DNA from: Gemmatimonadetes bacterium bin94 | Lineage (GTDB): Bacteria > Gemmatimonadota > Gemmatimonadetes > Longimicrobiales > Gaopeijiaceae | DNA length: 64,000 nucleotides | Direction: 5' to 3' | NCBI GenBank assembly: GCA_002238865.1 | Contig: MPNE01000006.1 | Coordinates: forward strand, 1-64,000 | Shown here: positions 1 to 8,205 of the stretch, piece after piece | Layout of the letters: each line of letters begins with the position of its first letter | Numbering within the stretch: the first letter of the stretch is position 1 | Program-made: the position numbers and the translations under genes | Notes under the pieces: generated by a model | Databases searched by the model: none | What the model was told of the DNA's origin: nothing | What the model saw: only the letters and a program-made list of their open reading frames with translations

Positions 1-1
1 G

Positions 2-568
2 GCGCGGCGGGCGAGGAAGCCGCGCCGCGAGGATCAAGTCCACATGGAGGCTTGGCGGCATGCCGAGGCGGAGGCTTGGGAGACGGTCGCGGACGGGCGC
101 GAGTCGGGCTTCCGGCACCTGGAGACCCGGGCGAGGAAGGAATGGGCCGAGCTGCACAGGCGGCAAGAAGAAATGCGGCAGAAGCTCGACCGGGAGAGCC
201 GCACCGTGCTCGGGCGGCTCCGGATCTGGCGGACCGAGCGCTCGTTGCGGGAACTGGTCGGTGCGGTCCGGGGCCGGGAGGATCTGGTCGAGGGCTGGCG
301 CGAGGATCTCACCCGGAATCACAGGGACGAGCGGGCCGAGTTGGGCAAGGCACACGGCGAGAGAGCCCGGGAGATCGAGCGCGGTTGGCACAAGTTCTAT
401 CGAAGTAGGCTGGTGGAAGGGGAGCGGCGCGCATGGGCAGTGCGGGAGACGATGAGGGAGCGCCAAGAGACGAGGGAGCGGGAGAGCGGCCCGAGCATCG
501 TCATCCCCGTTCCCCGGCCTCGCCCGCCCAGAGGCCCCGAACGTGGCGGGGGAGGGTTCGAGCGATGA
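2..568 (+). CDS. C-terminal fragment of a charged coiled-coil protein, possibly a relaxase tail (5' end outside window)
   Basis: The frame is open from the first bases of the window, so the gene probably begins upstream; an internal ATG at 44 is the first Met. The visible 189 residues are almost entirely Arg/Glu/Ala-rich helix with no hydrophobic segment, and end in a Pro/Gly/Arg-rich tail. Repeated Glu-Trp and Ala-Trp helices followed by a short loop and more charged helix resemble the C-terminal part of MobA-type relaxases of mobilisable elements, but the catalytic Tyr/His domain would lie outside the window. Function is therefore not assigned; a generic coiled-coil protein is equally possible. 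If it is a relaxase tail, an integrative or mobilisable element borders this window on the left. Confidence 0.45.
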   Translation, partial: ARRARKPRREDQVHMEAWRHAEAEAWETVADGRESGFRHLETRARKEWAELHRRQEEMRQKLDRESRTVLGRLRIWRTERSLRELVGAVRGREDLVEGWREDLTRNHRDERAELGKAHGERAREIERGWHKFYRSRLVEGERRAWAVRETMRERQETRERESGPSIVIPVPRPRPPRGPERGGGGFER

Positions 569-789
569 GCCCTGGACAAGTCACGTCCGGGCCGTCCAGG
601 GTTCCGGCTCCTGCGCCCATGGCCGATCCGTCCCCGGTATCGCCGCAGGCAATCAAAGGCCCGGGAGGCAGGAGCAGAGGAAGGCATCGCGACCGCTAGA
701 GCGTCGTCTTGCGTACGCTCATCTTCCTCAGCGATGATAGGTGGATTCCGTCGTGCCGGGACCTGAGCCAACCGGAGGTGTGAACTGCG

Positions 790-2034
790 ATGCAACCGAA
801 AGCGCGAATACGGGCCATTGTTGGAATACGGGTCGCCACCGCGTTTGCTGGGTGCTTGGGAGGCACCGACGTCGGTGCCCAAGAGGTTGTCAGTTTGCCT
901 GCCGAGGACCTTCGGCTGCCAGCGGACTTCGAGTTGGTGTACGGCATCGGGTCGATCGAGGCGTCGGCCGAATGGGAGCAATTCTCCAGCATTCTGGGCC
1001 TCGGCTTCGACGCCTCCGGGAGGTTGTACCTGCTGGACGGGCCGGGTGGGCAACAGGCCGCAAGGCGAGTCGTCGTCGTGGACGGTTCCGGCCGCCATGT
1101 GCGGAACTTCGGTCGCCCCGGCGAGGGGCCCGGCGAATTCCGGAGGGGAACGGAACTGATCGTGTGGGAGGACGGACGCAGTGTGGTAGCGGATATCACG
1201 GGATACCACGTCTTCGGCCCCGGTGGGGAATTCGAACGCATGGTTCGGCCGAGAGGTGAATTCGGAGTCGTGACCCGTGTGGGTTTTCGACCGGAGCGGA
1301 CGGGATCTCAAACGGCATTGGTCCGGGAGGATCGCTCCATACTTCGCGTTGATATGTCCTCGGAGGAGGTAGAGGAACGGATCCTTGTATGGACTCCGGG
1401 AGAGCAGCCGTGGGTGCTCCCTCCCGGTGCAGACTTCGAGGATGTTCTCGAAACGGTTGGTGATGAGTGGGGGTTCAAATCGGAGGTCTTGTTCGACGCG
1501 TTGCCGGCCGGTGGAGTCGCGTTCTCGGATTCTTCGGCCTACGCCATCAAGGTCACGGATCCGTCCGGAGCTATTTCGCGCATCCTTCGTCGACCCATGC
1601 GACCGCTGCCCGTGACGGAGCGGATAAAGCGCGAGGAGCGCGAGCGCCGCCTCGAAGAGTTGAGCAACCAGCAGGTCACGGCGCTCGAGGGCGATCCGCC
1701 CCCACAGATCGCGTCGATGATCAACCGTTACATGGAGGCTCGACGGGGGGCGATCGAAAACATGCAATTCCACCCCTACGTCCCGGTGATCTCCGCCGTG
1801 CGCGTCACGTGGGAAGGAAGCCTGTGGATCGAGCGAAGCACGGAGCCGGGCGCAAGTGAGCCCGGTCCTATCGACGTCCTCGCACTGGACGGTCGCTACA
1901 TCGGGACCTTCCCCGCCGGACGGCTCGCAATGCCAGACGCCTTCGGTCCCGATGGTCTGGCTGCCTTCCTCGAGACGGACGAGTTCGAAGTTCCGGTCAT
2001 CACCGTCAGGCGATTGCCGCAGAATGTCCGCTAG
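790..2034 (+). CDS. Six-bladed beta-propeller protein, exported
   Basis: The 414-residue product has a short N-terminal export signal ending in a Cys-containing stretch (AGCLGG, near residue 20), so it may be a lipoprotein. It then shows NHL/6-bladed-propeller style repeats: [29 protein letters not shown] with GEGPGEF, and similar strands later. The [10 protein letters not shown] signature is typical of the 6-bladed beta-propeller family that is greatly expanded in Gemmatimonadota. These proteins are extracytoplasmic and their ligands are mostly unknown. The ATG at 790 follows GGAGGTG with an 8-nt gap. No operon partner is visible: the next plus-strand gene is 1 kb away. The family call is firm and the specific role unknown. 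Confidence 0.8.
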   Translation: MQPKARIRAIVGIRVATAFAGCLGGTDVGAQEVVSLPAEDLRLPADFELVYGIGSIEASAEWEQFSSILGLGFDASGRLYLLDGPGGQQAARRVVVVDGSGRHVRNFGRPGEGPGEFRRGTELIVWEDGRSVVADITGYHVFGPGGEFERMVRPRGEFGVVTRVGFRPERTGSQTALVREDRSILRVDMSSEEVEERILVWTPGEQPWVLPPGADFEDVLETVGDEWGFKSEVLFDALPAGGVAFSDSSAYAIKVTDPSGAISRILRRPMRPLPVTERIKREERERRLEELSNQQVTALEGDPPPQIASMINRYMEARRGAIENMQFHPYVPVISAVRVTWEGSLWIERSTEPGASEPGPIDVLALDGRYIGTFPAGRLAMPDAFGPDGLAAFLETDEFEVPVITVRRLPQNVR

Positions 2035-2277
2035 GGGTATCGAAGGCATTGTGAAAAGGTCTAAGGCGCGACGCCGACAGCGCCCGGCAAATCGAGCGTC
2101 GGGGTGCGGCACGCGACCGGTGGAGAACCCGGTTCCCGTCAAGCGGACGGCAACCATGGTCGTGCGGGTGGCTACCCGATCGGGATGGGCCGCCACGGGG
2201 GGACGGGAGCGACGCCCCCGCCCGCGCAATCCACTGCAGCGCGGGGCTTCCAGGGTTCGAAGGGGCGGAGTCCCTCG

Positions 2278-2583
2278 TCAGTTTTGGCCAAGAACCCCCA
2301 AGCCGCGGTCCACCCGGCTGCGGAGGTGCCTCGAAGGCTGGAAGACCGGCACATCGCGGGACGGCACCTCGACCGGCTCGCCGGTTCTGGGATTGCGTGC
2401 CGTCAGGGCCTTGCGGTGGCGTACCTTGAAGACGCCGAATCCCCGGAGCTCGATGCGGTCGCCCTGCGCGAGCGCGTCCTTCACGGCGTCGAGGAACGCA
2501 TCAACCATCAGCCCGCATTCCTTCTTGGTGACTCCGGGTCCAACCGCCTCGGCGACCTTCTCAACGAGGTCCGCCTTGGTCAT
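2278..2583 (-). CDS. hup: HU/IHF-family DNA-binding protein
   Basis: A 101-residue histone-like protein. The N-terminus (MTKADLVEKVAEAV) and the dimer helices are followed by the core GDRIELRGFGVFKV (about residues 41-54) and the DNA-binding arm NPRTGEPVEVPSRDVPVFQPS (about 64-85). These are the family hallmarks, although the arm carries VP where most HUs have IP. The protein bends DNA and compacts the nucleoid as a dimer. The start is the ATG at 2583 after a GGAGAAGAG ribosome-binding site; the frame stays open further upstream but that part has no HU character. A short extension (LGVLGQN) follows the usual C-terminus. The gene stands alone, transcribed away from the 2584-3040 spacer. Confidence 0.93.
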   Translation of the reverse strand: MTKADLVEKVAEAVGPGVTKKECGLMVDAFLDAVKDALAQGDRIELRGFGVFKVRHRKALTARNPRTGEPVEVPSRDVPVFQPSRHLRSRVDRGLGVLGQN

Positions 2584-3040
2584 TCTCTTCTCCAGGCCGG
2601 AAGTGTGGCCGAGTTCCTCCGCTCCGTGTATGATAACCCGTGGGGCCGACCTCTGGCCGTCTAGTCGCCCTCTGCCTTTGGCTGAGCCCGCACCATCCGG
2701 AGACGAATTGGGACGAGAGTGAATCCCACCGGACACTGGTCGGGGAACGGGGGACCGGCGGCGGTCCATGGATTCCGCTACCCGGCGCGGAAAGGGTGAG
2801 TGCAGGGGTGACCACCGGGTACGGTCACATGTCGTAACCCGTTGCATGACAGCGGGTTATGTTTCTCATCCTCGCGGACTGGGCGGCGTTCCTCGGCGGC
2901 TGCCGCCCCCCTCTCCGGCGGCCTCGGGGTCCATTGTTGCGGGCCTCGGGGCCGCTGCCGTTGTGGCCTCCCTTGACGCCGCAGGGGGCAGCGCGCAATA
3001 GGTGAGGCCGCACCTCCCCCGCGAACGGAAGGACCGGGCC
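2584..3040. other. Spacer between divergent hup and a membrane-protein gene, with a palindrome
   Basis: No convincing gene lies in these 457 bases. The only marked structure is an inverted repeat with 7-bp arms, TAACCCG at 2835-2841 and CGGGTTA at 2853-2859, separated by 11 bases. It lies between divergently transcribed genes and could be a regulator site or a stem-loop. Promoters for both flanking genes should lie here, but no strong -35/-10 pair is evident. Confidence 0.4.
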
Positions 3041-3454
3041 ATGACCGACAGACTGGAAGCCGCCACCCAAGCCCTCGACGAAACAGCAACCGGGCTGATA
3101 AGAAAAGGGTGCGGCGTACTATTCGGCGTGCCCTTGTTCCTCCTGTGCGCCCTTTTCGTCGTCAGCTTCGTCGTTGCTGTCCCATGGCTGGGCGTCCCGT
3201 TTCTCCTCGTCGTCGGCTGGATCGCCTACACCAAGTACCAAGAGAAGCTGGGGAACCTGACCTCGACGATCCCCCCCGGCGCAAACCCGACCCCTCCGCA
3301 ACCGTCGCTCGAAGTCCAGCGACTCGAACGCGTGCGCCAGCTACTACGGGAGTCCATCGAAGCGCGGGAGGAGGGCGACCGGGCGGACCTCGAAGCGGCC
3401 CTGTCACGGAACGAAGTCGCCCTCGCACGACTGAGAGCCGAACGGGAGGAGTGA
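3041..3454 (+). CDS. Small membrane protein with cytoplasmic coiled coil, unknown function
   Basis: A 137-residue protein starting at the ATG at 3041, which has GGAAGGA seven bases upstream; an in-frame codon at 3002 lacks such a site. A short amphipathic helix is followed by two hydrophobic stretches (about residues 25-62, CGVLFGVPLFLLCALFVV and VPFLLVVGWIAYT) separated by a Pro/Gly turn, which suggests a membrane hairpin. A Pro-rich linker (TPPQPS) leads to a charged C-terminal helix rich in Arg and Glu. No family is recognised. It stands alone between spacers and could be a small accessory membrane protein of the surrounding variable region. Confidence 0.6.
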   Translation: MTDRLEAATQALDETATGLIRKGCGVLFGVPLFLLCALFVVSFVVAVPWLGVPFLLVVGWIAYTKYQEKLGNLTSTIPPGANPTPPQPSLEVQRLERVRQLLRESIEAREEGDRADLEAALSRNEVALARLRAEREE

Positions 3455-4020
3455 ACCAGGACCGGCAACCCGCGACCCCAAGGCCGTTCTGGTCGTGAAG
3501 GTGAACGAACGGAGTGGTCGAGATCTCGTCGGCCGGTGAGCAGGCACCGAACCCGGCATGACGTGCCGCAGCACTCCCCGGATGGGCTCGGAGGCCATTT
3601 TCTTGGGGCTCTCTCGAAGCGTTTCGGGTATTCTACGGTCGTCGGGTCGCTTAGGATCGAAGATCTCGGGTCTCCGAGGGGTTACAGGTGGGGCAGGGAC
3701 CGGGCCACGCGGCAGCGAGCGTGGCCATCGCGCAATAAAGGGACATGGACGGGTCGCCCGTCGCCCTCGTCGTCCGCGAGGCTGGCGACCGAGAGGCCGA
3801 GGAGCTTGCCCGCGACGACCCGGTCGAGGCTGTTCCGGGCTGTGCCCGGAGCAGCGTTGCGGAGGCGCCTGCGGGCACGTAGCCCGGCCGAGCAATCCCT
3901 GGAGACCGACGACGCGGTAGGCCGGGCACCGTCACTGGGGTAAGCCCGCGATCCGACGCAGCGCGCAAGGAACCGGGACCGAGAGCGCGAATCGGGTCGG
4001 TGGCGGGGTCAGCCGCCTGC
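3455..4020. other. 566-bp spacer with gene debris
   Basis: The stretch between the small membrane protein and the nuclease gene holds no intact gene. The only coding-like segment is a 45-codon frame at 3745-3882, listed separately. Base composition matches the surroundings. It reads as degraded DNA at the edge of the defence island. Confidence 0.4.
3745..3882 (+). pseudogene. Short YciI-like fragment
   Basis: This 45-codon frame begins at an ATG preceded by AAAGGG and follows an in-frame TAA at 3736. The segment SPVALVVREAGDREAEELA plus RDDPVEA resembles the second half of YciI-family proteins, in which a strand (value-loaded VVEA-type) is followed by a helix and a DP motif. The first half and the catalytic His are missing. 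It is probably a remnant and not a functional gene. The similarity is by eye over about 30 residues only. Confidence 0.25.
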
Positions 4021-5742
4021 TCACGAGTCCTTCGAACTGAAGGACCCTTTGTTCTCCAGCTCAACTTCGTCAATGGCGGGGATTGCCTTCTCGGCGATTC
4101 TCAGTAGGCCGTTGACGTAGTGGTCGGTGATCTTGCCGCCGCCATCGGCGAGTTCCTGGGCAAGTTGAGGGACGATGACGCTCCAGTTCTGGTAACGTGG
4201 CCTCTCGTGGTGGGGCCAATGATGGGCGTCCGGGCGAGATAGACCGTTCCGATTCAGCCCGGCCTCGACTTCCTGCCGGTGTTTCTTCTCGGCATCGGTC
4301 ATGTTTCGCTGGCTCTTTGCGGCACGCACACCCCAGCCCCAACTCGTCGGACCTCCCTTGCCACATTCCAGCATCACGGCGGTTCGCCCGTCCGATCTGG
4401 GATCCCTTACGCCCTCGTCCTGCACCCACCCGTATCGGTAAACGCGGAGGTAGTTTGACCAGTTCTTGTCCCCGCCATAGTGGCACCCGATGTTCAGATC
4501 GTCGACTATCTTCGGGAACTCGTTCCGAGCCCGCTCCTCGACCCGGTCCCTCAGGTGCTCAAGGAACCGTCGGCACACATCGTGCTTGACGGCAGGCCAC
4601 GCACGGCGCACTGCAAACGCGGCGTGCAGATGTCGCGGGTTCTCTTCAAGGTATTCGCGGATGTAGCGGGCCTCGGTGTCGGTCATGGTCGAATCTCCGA
4701 AATGGTGTTGACAGAAGAGTTGCGCCTCTCGCAGGAACCAGCGTAGCCGCTCGGCATCGCTGAGCTTGCAGCAGGTCCCGAACCAGTCCGCGAGCGAGGC
4801 ACCGTCACCGACTGCCGCATCAGCGTGGCCAGCCGTGGCGTTGTGATCCGTGGCGGCGTCCTCCGCAAACCCAACATCCTCAGCAGAGGCAGCCTGCCCC
4901 AGCGCGGCGCCTTCCCCGCCGGAAGAATCGTCCAGGACTAGCGGCGCATCGTCCGCAACATAGGGAAGCACGCGGAAATGATTCTTCCAGGGTTCGAGAT
5001 CCGGAAGGCTTGATTTGTCGGGCATTCGGTAGCGGGGCGGCAGGTAGACCAGGAGGAAGCGTCCTCGATACTCCTGGTCGAGAAACTTCAGATAGTCCCT
5101 GCATTGCCTGGGCTGGTCGTCGGCGTAGGGTTTGTTCTCGAACGCGAGGCAGAAGCGTCCGTCGTCGGTCGCAATGTCCACCGTGATGTCGATGCGTCGG
5201 CGCCCAGGGAGTCCGCGCTCCAGCACGACGCGGATCTTGTCGGGGGCGGTGGACCGAAGCCGACCCGCAAGCCGCTCAAGAGTCGCCGGCCTGCTTCCTC
5301 GGCCAGAAGCCGAGTGGCGGGTCCGGCCTGAATCAGGTGCCTCCGGGGCAACCTCCAACAGTTCCAGCATCGATTCCAGAAAGGTCGTGCCCTGACAGTG
5401 TTCACCGTCTGGATCGAGAAGGTCGGCGATGATCTCCGAGAGGCCGAGTTCGTCGCTGCGGAGGTAGCGGAAGGTGTTGAAGCGGCGTGCGAGATGGCGG
5501 TCCAGTTCGCGCTCGACTAAACGGGCCGCCTGCAGGTGCGGCGTCAACTCCTGAAGGAGACGAACGCACTCGCGCTGACGAGGCCATCGCCAGCCATCCA
5601 CATCGTCCAGGAGGCGAACGCAATCCTCAACTCGGGCCTGCCGAACCTCGTCCAGATGGTGCAGCAGTCGGGATACTGAGTCCGGTGCTGCCGCCTCAGA
5701 GGTGTGTCGCGGTGATGTCGGTCGGGCAGACCCCTGTCTCAA
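4021..5742 (-). CDS. PD-(D/E)XK nuclease family protein (PDDEXK_4-like)
   Basis: A 573-residue protein with a helical N-terminus (about 20-90), a segment SEIIADLLDP then GTTFLESML (about 102-126), and a nuclease core: RRRIDITVDI with Asp185, then CLAFENKPYADDQPRQ with Glu202-x-Lys204 and Gln213, then LLVYLPPRY. This D...ExK...Q arrangement matches the PD-(D/E)XK superfamily group that Pfam calls PDDEXK_4. Such proteins are common in defence islands and are presumed to cut DNA. The C-terminal half (330-573) is probably a target or sensor region. Start is TTG at 5742, supported by GGAAGGAGG four bases upstream; no in-frame ATG fits as well. Its neighbours (GmrSD, Mod, Rpn) support a defensive role. 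Confidence 0.78.
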   Translation of the reverse strand: MRQGSARPTSPRHTSEAAAPDSVSRLLHHLDEVRQARVEDCVRLLDDVDGWRWPRQRECVRLLQELTPHLQAARLVERELDRHLARRFNTFRYLRSDELGLSEIIADLLDPDGEHCQGTTFLESMLELLEVAPEAPDSGRTRHSASGRGSRPATLERLAGRLRSTAPDKIRVVLERGLPGRRRIDITVDIATDDGRFCLAFENKPYADDQPRQCRDYLKFLDQEYRGRFLLVYLPPRYRMPDKSSLPDLEPWKNHFRVLPYVADDAPLVLDDSSGGEGAALGQAASAEDVGFAEDAATDHNATAGHADAAVGDGASLADWFGTCCKLSDAERLRWFLREAQLFCQHHFGDSTMTDTEARYIREYLEENPRHLHAAFAVRRAWPAVKHDVCRRFLEHLRDRVEERARNEFPKIVDDLNIGCHYGGDKNWSNYLRVYRYGWVQDEGVRDPRSDGRTAVMLECGKGGPTSWGWGVRAAKSQRNMTDAEKKHRQEVEAGLNRNGLSRPDAHHWPHHERPRYQNWSVIVPQLAQELADGGGKITDHYVNGLLRIAEKAIPAIDEVELENKGSFSSKDS

Positions 5743-6162
5743 TGTGCCTCCTTCCGGCGGACGCTCCCGTCGAGCCGCCGTTGCCTCCGTGAGAAACCGC
5801 GTTCAAATCAGGACGGCCTGACATGGATCCAGCGAGGCCCTGAACCTCGTGAGGTGCACCGTGGCTACCACGACCACGTTCCGAGGATGTAATGACGAAG
5901 ATAATGGTCGTCGGTTGTGTTCTGTAGTGTTGGCGCGCCAAGCGCGCCAAGGCTGGGGGTCTAAGGGGGCCAAGAGAGCCCCCTTGCCAGACCGCGAATG
6001 TTCAACATCGCGTGTGCTGGCTCTCTCACCGTAGGGAGCCAGAGCATACGGACGGCCTCCGTCACGCCTCTCTGCGATCCGCTCGGAGCGGTGTCCGCTT
6101 GGGGGCCGTCGTGCCCGAGCTCCTCGGCCTCTCGGCCCGCCAGCCTCACGGACGGCGCTGAC
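5743..6162. other. Spacer with three consecutive stem-loops
   Basis: No gene is visible in these 420 bases. Three perfect or near-perfect inverted repeats follow one another. Arms TTGGCGCG and CGCGCCAA lie at 5930-5937 and 5943-5950. Arms AAGGGGGC and GCCCCCTT lie at 5963-5970 and 5978-5985. Arms CTGGCTC and GAGCCAG lie at 6017-6023 and 6036-6042. None has a T-run, so simple Rho-independent terminators are unlikely. They sit downstream of the minus-strand lipoprotein gene that ends at 6163. Confidence 0.5.
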
Positions 6163-7311
6163 TCAGCCTTTCTCGACTACCGAGATCGTCCCGCCGTCGC
6201 CGTCCGTAAACGATAGGGTATGCTTCACCGCTCCTTGCACATCCTCCAGGACCTCGAACGTCGTCCGTTCTCCCGGAGCTAGATCGGCGTCGTCAAGATA
6301 CGACCAGTCCATCCCGAGATAGACACCGTTGGCATCGTAGAAGCGGATCGTAACCCTTCCATACGAAATGGGTTGATAGGAGAAGTTGCGGACTGTGCCA
6401 TCAACCTGCCAGTACCTGCCCGAACGGTGCCGGACACTCTTTTCCTCAATGAAGATGGCTGGCGTGGAAAGAACATCCTCCAACACCCCGCCGCTCATCG
6501 TGCCAACGGTCTCCCACACCGAGAAGGCCAAGGGCTCTCCCGCATAGTGTCTCACCGAATCGGCTAGCAGGCGCGCTTCGCCCGCCAGATCATTCACAGC
6601 CGAAAGAAGCTGTTGTCGGGGCTCTGCAAAATCCGAAAGCGCCCGCTCGGATCCACGGAGCATCATTGCAAGGGCAAGCAGGGAATCGGCCTCTCTTTGC
6701 ACTGCCCCATACACCGCCGCCTTTTCGTGCAACGACGCGATCGCGTCGTTGAACAGCCCCGCCATGAACCGATTGCGCTCCTCGTGCGCCTCGTCCCTTG
6801 CGTACACGGTTCCCCCACGCTTCCTAAGCGGTTCAAGCGATCTCAGATTCTCCGACGCGCCATGATTCTCAATCAACTCGGCAATCACGGCGTCAACCGA
6901 ACGTCCTACCTCACTGATCAGGACATCAAGGGAGTCGATCTTGGCTTTGACGAACTGACGCCCCACGCTTCCCTCCTCCCATCGGCCAAGTATCTCATCC
7001 CAGCCGGCTGCCTCGAGAATCAAGTCTCCTTCGCGGCGACGAGCGACATCAAGCTGCTCGAAGATGGCGTTGACCGTATCCGGCAACTGCATGGCGAGGT
7101 CCACGGAACTCTTGAATGTGCGAGCAAGGGACGTGTCGCCGGACTGTTCCGCCCTTTCCAAGGCAGCAAGCTGACCCGCGATATACGGGAACTTCACTGC
7201 TTCGGCCCTTGCTTCCTGCCACCATTCAGCCTCCGGCTCCTCCGAACAGCCCCCAATCCACGCCGTTAGCGCCGCCAGAATGACAGTTGTCGTGGCGTTC
7301 ATCCTCTTCAT
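6163..7311 (-). CDS. Lipoprotein with C-terminal FxLYD-type domain
   Basis: A 382-residue predicted lipoprotein: basic start (MKRMN), hydrophobic stretch and lipobox IGGC with Cys22. The middle (about 30-280) is largely alpha-helical with many Glu/Arg heptads and no recognised domain. The C-terminal 90 residues look like an FxLYD domain: WQVDGTVRNFS, YGRVTIRFYDANG, then APGERTTFEV. This small beta-sandwich is frequent at the ends of bacterial lipoproteins and its role is unknown. ATG at 7311 has AAAAGGG upstream at good spacing. The gene stands alone and lies between two defence genes, but nothing links it to them functionally. Confidence 0.65.
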   Translation of the reverse strand: MKRMNATTTVILAALTAWIGGCSEEPEAEWWQEARAEAVKFPYIAGQLAALERAEQSGDTSLARTFKSSVDLAMQLPDTVNAIFEQLDVARRREGDLILEAAGWDEILGRWEEGSVGRQFVKAKIDSLDVLISEVGRSVDAVIAELIENHGASENLRSLEPLRKRGGTVYARDEAHEERNRFMAGLFNDAIASLHEKAAVYGAVQREADSLLALAMMLRGSERALSDFAEPRQQLLSAVNDLAGEARLLADSVRHYAGEPLAFSVWETVGTMSGGVLEDVLSTPAIFIEEKSVRHRSGRYWQVDGTVRNFSYQPISYGRVTIRFYDANGVYLGMDWSYLDDADLAPGERTTFEVLEDVQGAVKHTLSFTDGDGGTISVVEKG

Positions 7312-7553
7312 GGTGGACCCTTTTCACGCCGGTTGTTGGTCAGTCATGCCCGCAAAGGTAGGTGCCCATTAGCCTCACCAGCAAATCAAGTTGGACGCGG
7401 AGCCGTCCGGAGAAACTCGGTCCACTCGTGCACCGAGACGCGCCCCCGGTGGGGCTAGGGACCTCAGAGGCTCTTGCGCGAATACCTCTCTCCTCACCAG
7501 CCTACGTGCGAATAAGCGTTCCTGTCGTGAGGGCCAATTCCATGAGGAGGAAC

Positions 7554-7691
7554 ATGAGAAAATGGATCGGGCGGACGGCGGTTGCGTCGGCGGCGTTGGT
7601 CAGCGTGCAGGGGGCACTGCACAAGACCCCGACCACCAGGAGAGCGGTTAGGGGTATGTCACGAATGGCGCGGAAGTCTACCGGATGGTGA
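7554..7691 (+). CDS. Possible small secreted peptide or gene remnant
   Basis: A 45-codon frame whose ATG is preceded by AGGAGGAAC, the strongest ribosome-binding site in this spacer. The first 23 residues (MRKWIGRTAVASAALVSVQG then ALH) look like a signal peptide: a basic start, a hydrophobic core and small residues at the end. The remaining 22 residues are basic and low in complexity. It may be the 5' end of a former exported protein whose body has been lost, or a real short peptide. No homologue is recognised. Confidence 0.3.
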   Translation: MRKWIGRTAVASAALVSVQGALHKTPTTRRAVRGMSRMARKSTGW

Positions 7692-8141
7692 GTTTCTAGG
7701 CCGAGGCTGATGTACGATGCCTGACGGATTCTATACTTGTCAGGATGGCGACCGGAAGGGAGGGGCCGAAATAGCCCGGTGAAGCTTGAGTATGCCGGCA
7801 TGGGCGGCGTAGAGGACGGAACGGCGGGGCACGGTGGGACGGGAAGCGAACGCGATTGCAGAAGCACCTCGACCGTATGTCCTATCTCCGAGCTAATCCG
7901 CACAGGCTCGCGCACTTTGTGGGTATTCCCGCGGACCGTTGCAATTGCCGATTCGGCGTTGGTAACGGAGCAGATGATGCCAAATGCAGTGTTCTGGAAG
8001 AGCGCGAGAACTGCGGGATCTCGCGACAGACCAAGGGGCTGCCCGGAACAGCGCTTCGCAGTTGAGGCGGGCGCGGGAGTCCCGCCATTCAACTCAGGTT
8101 TTCCCGCTTTCGCGGCACGGTCCAGCAAGGTCCAGCAAGAC

Positions 8142-8193
8142 GGCAGGAAACGCAGATCGTGCAGCCCTGTATGTAGTTAGACGATTCCCTGCC
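8142..8193 (+). repeat. Left copy of 52-bp inverted repeat
   Basis: This copy matches the reverse complement of 10039-10090 at 49 of 52 positions. Its ends are themselves complementary (GGCAGGAAA and TTCCCTGCC), so each copy can fold. Weaker similarity continues outward to about 8069 and, in the partner, to about 10160. The well-conserved side ends 12 bp from the stop codon of the truncated GmrSD gene at 8206. Confidence 0.85.
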
Positions 8194-8205
8194 GTGATTC
8201 TGGCA

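Larger units (their letters stand above)
7312..8205. other. Long spacer with one small ORF and the left inverted repeat
   Basis: These 894 bases separate the FxLYD lipoprotein gene from the truncated GmrSD gene. Supported contents are a 45-codon frame at 7554-7691 and the repeat copy at 8142-8193 with its diverged extension back to about 8069. Other open frames here show no protein-like features. The stretch appears to be mobile-element or deletion debris. Confidence 0.4.

Noticed and set aside
2221-2280. GGTTCGAA stretch that might be the T-loop of a tRNA
   Set aside because: No acceptor stem, anticodon arm or matching 3' end can be folded around it.
7502-8128. Minus-strand frame of about 208 codons in the spacer
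   Set aside because: No ribosome-binding site, low-complexity Pro/Ser-rich translation, and it runs through the repeat extension; no sign of a real protein.
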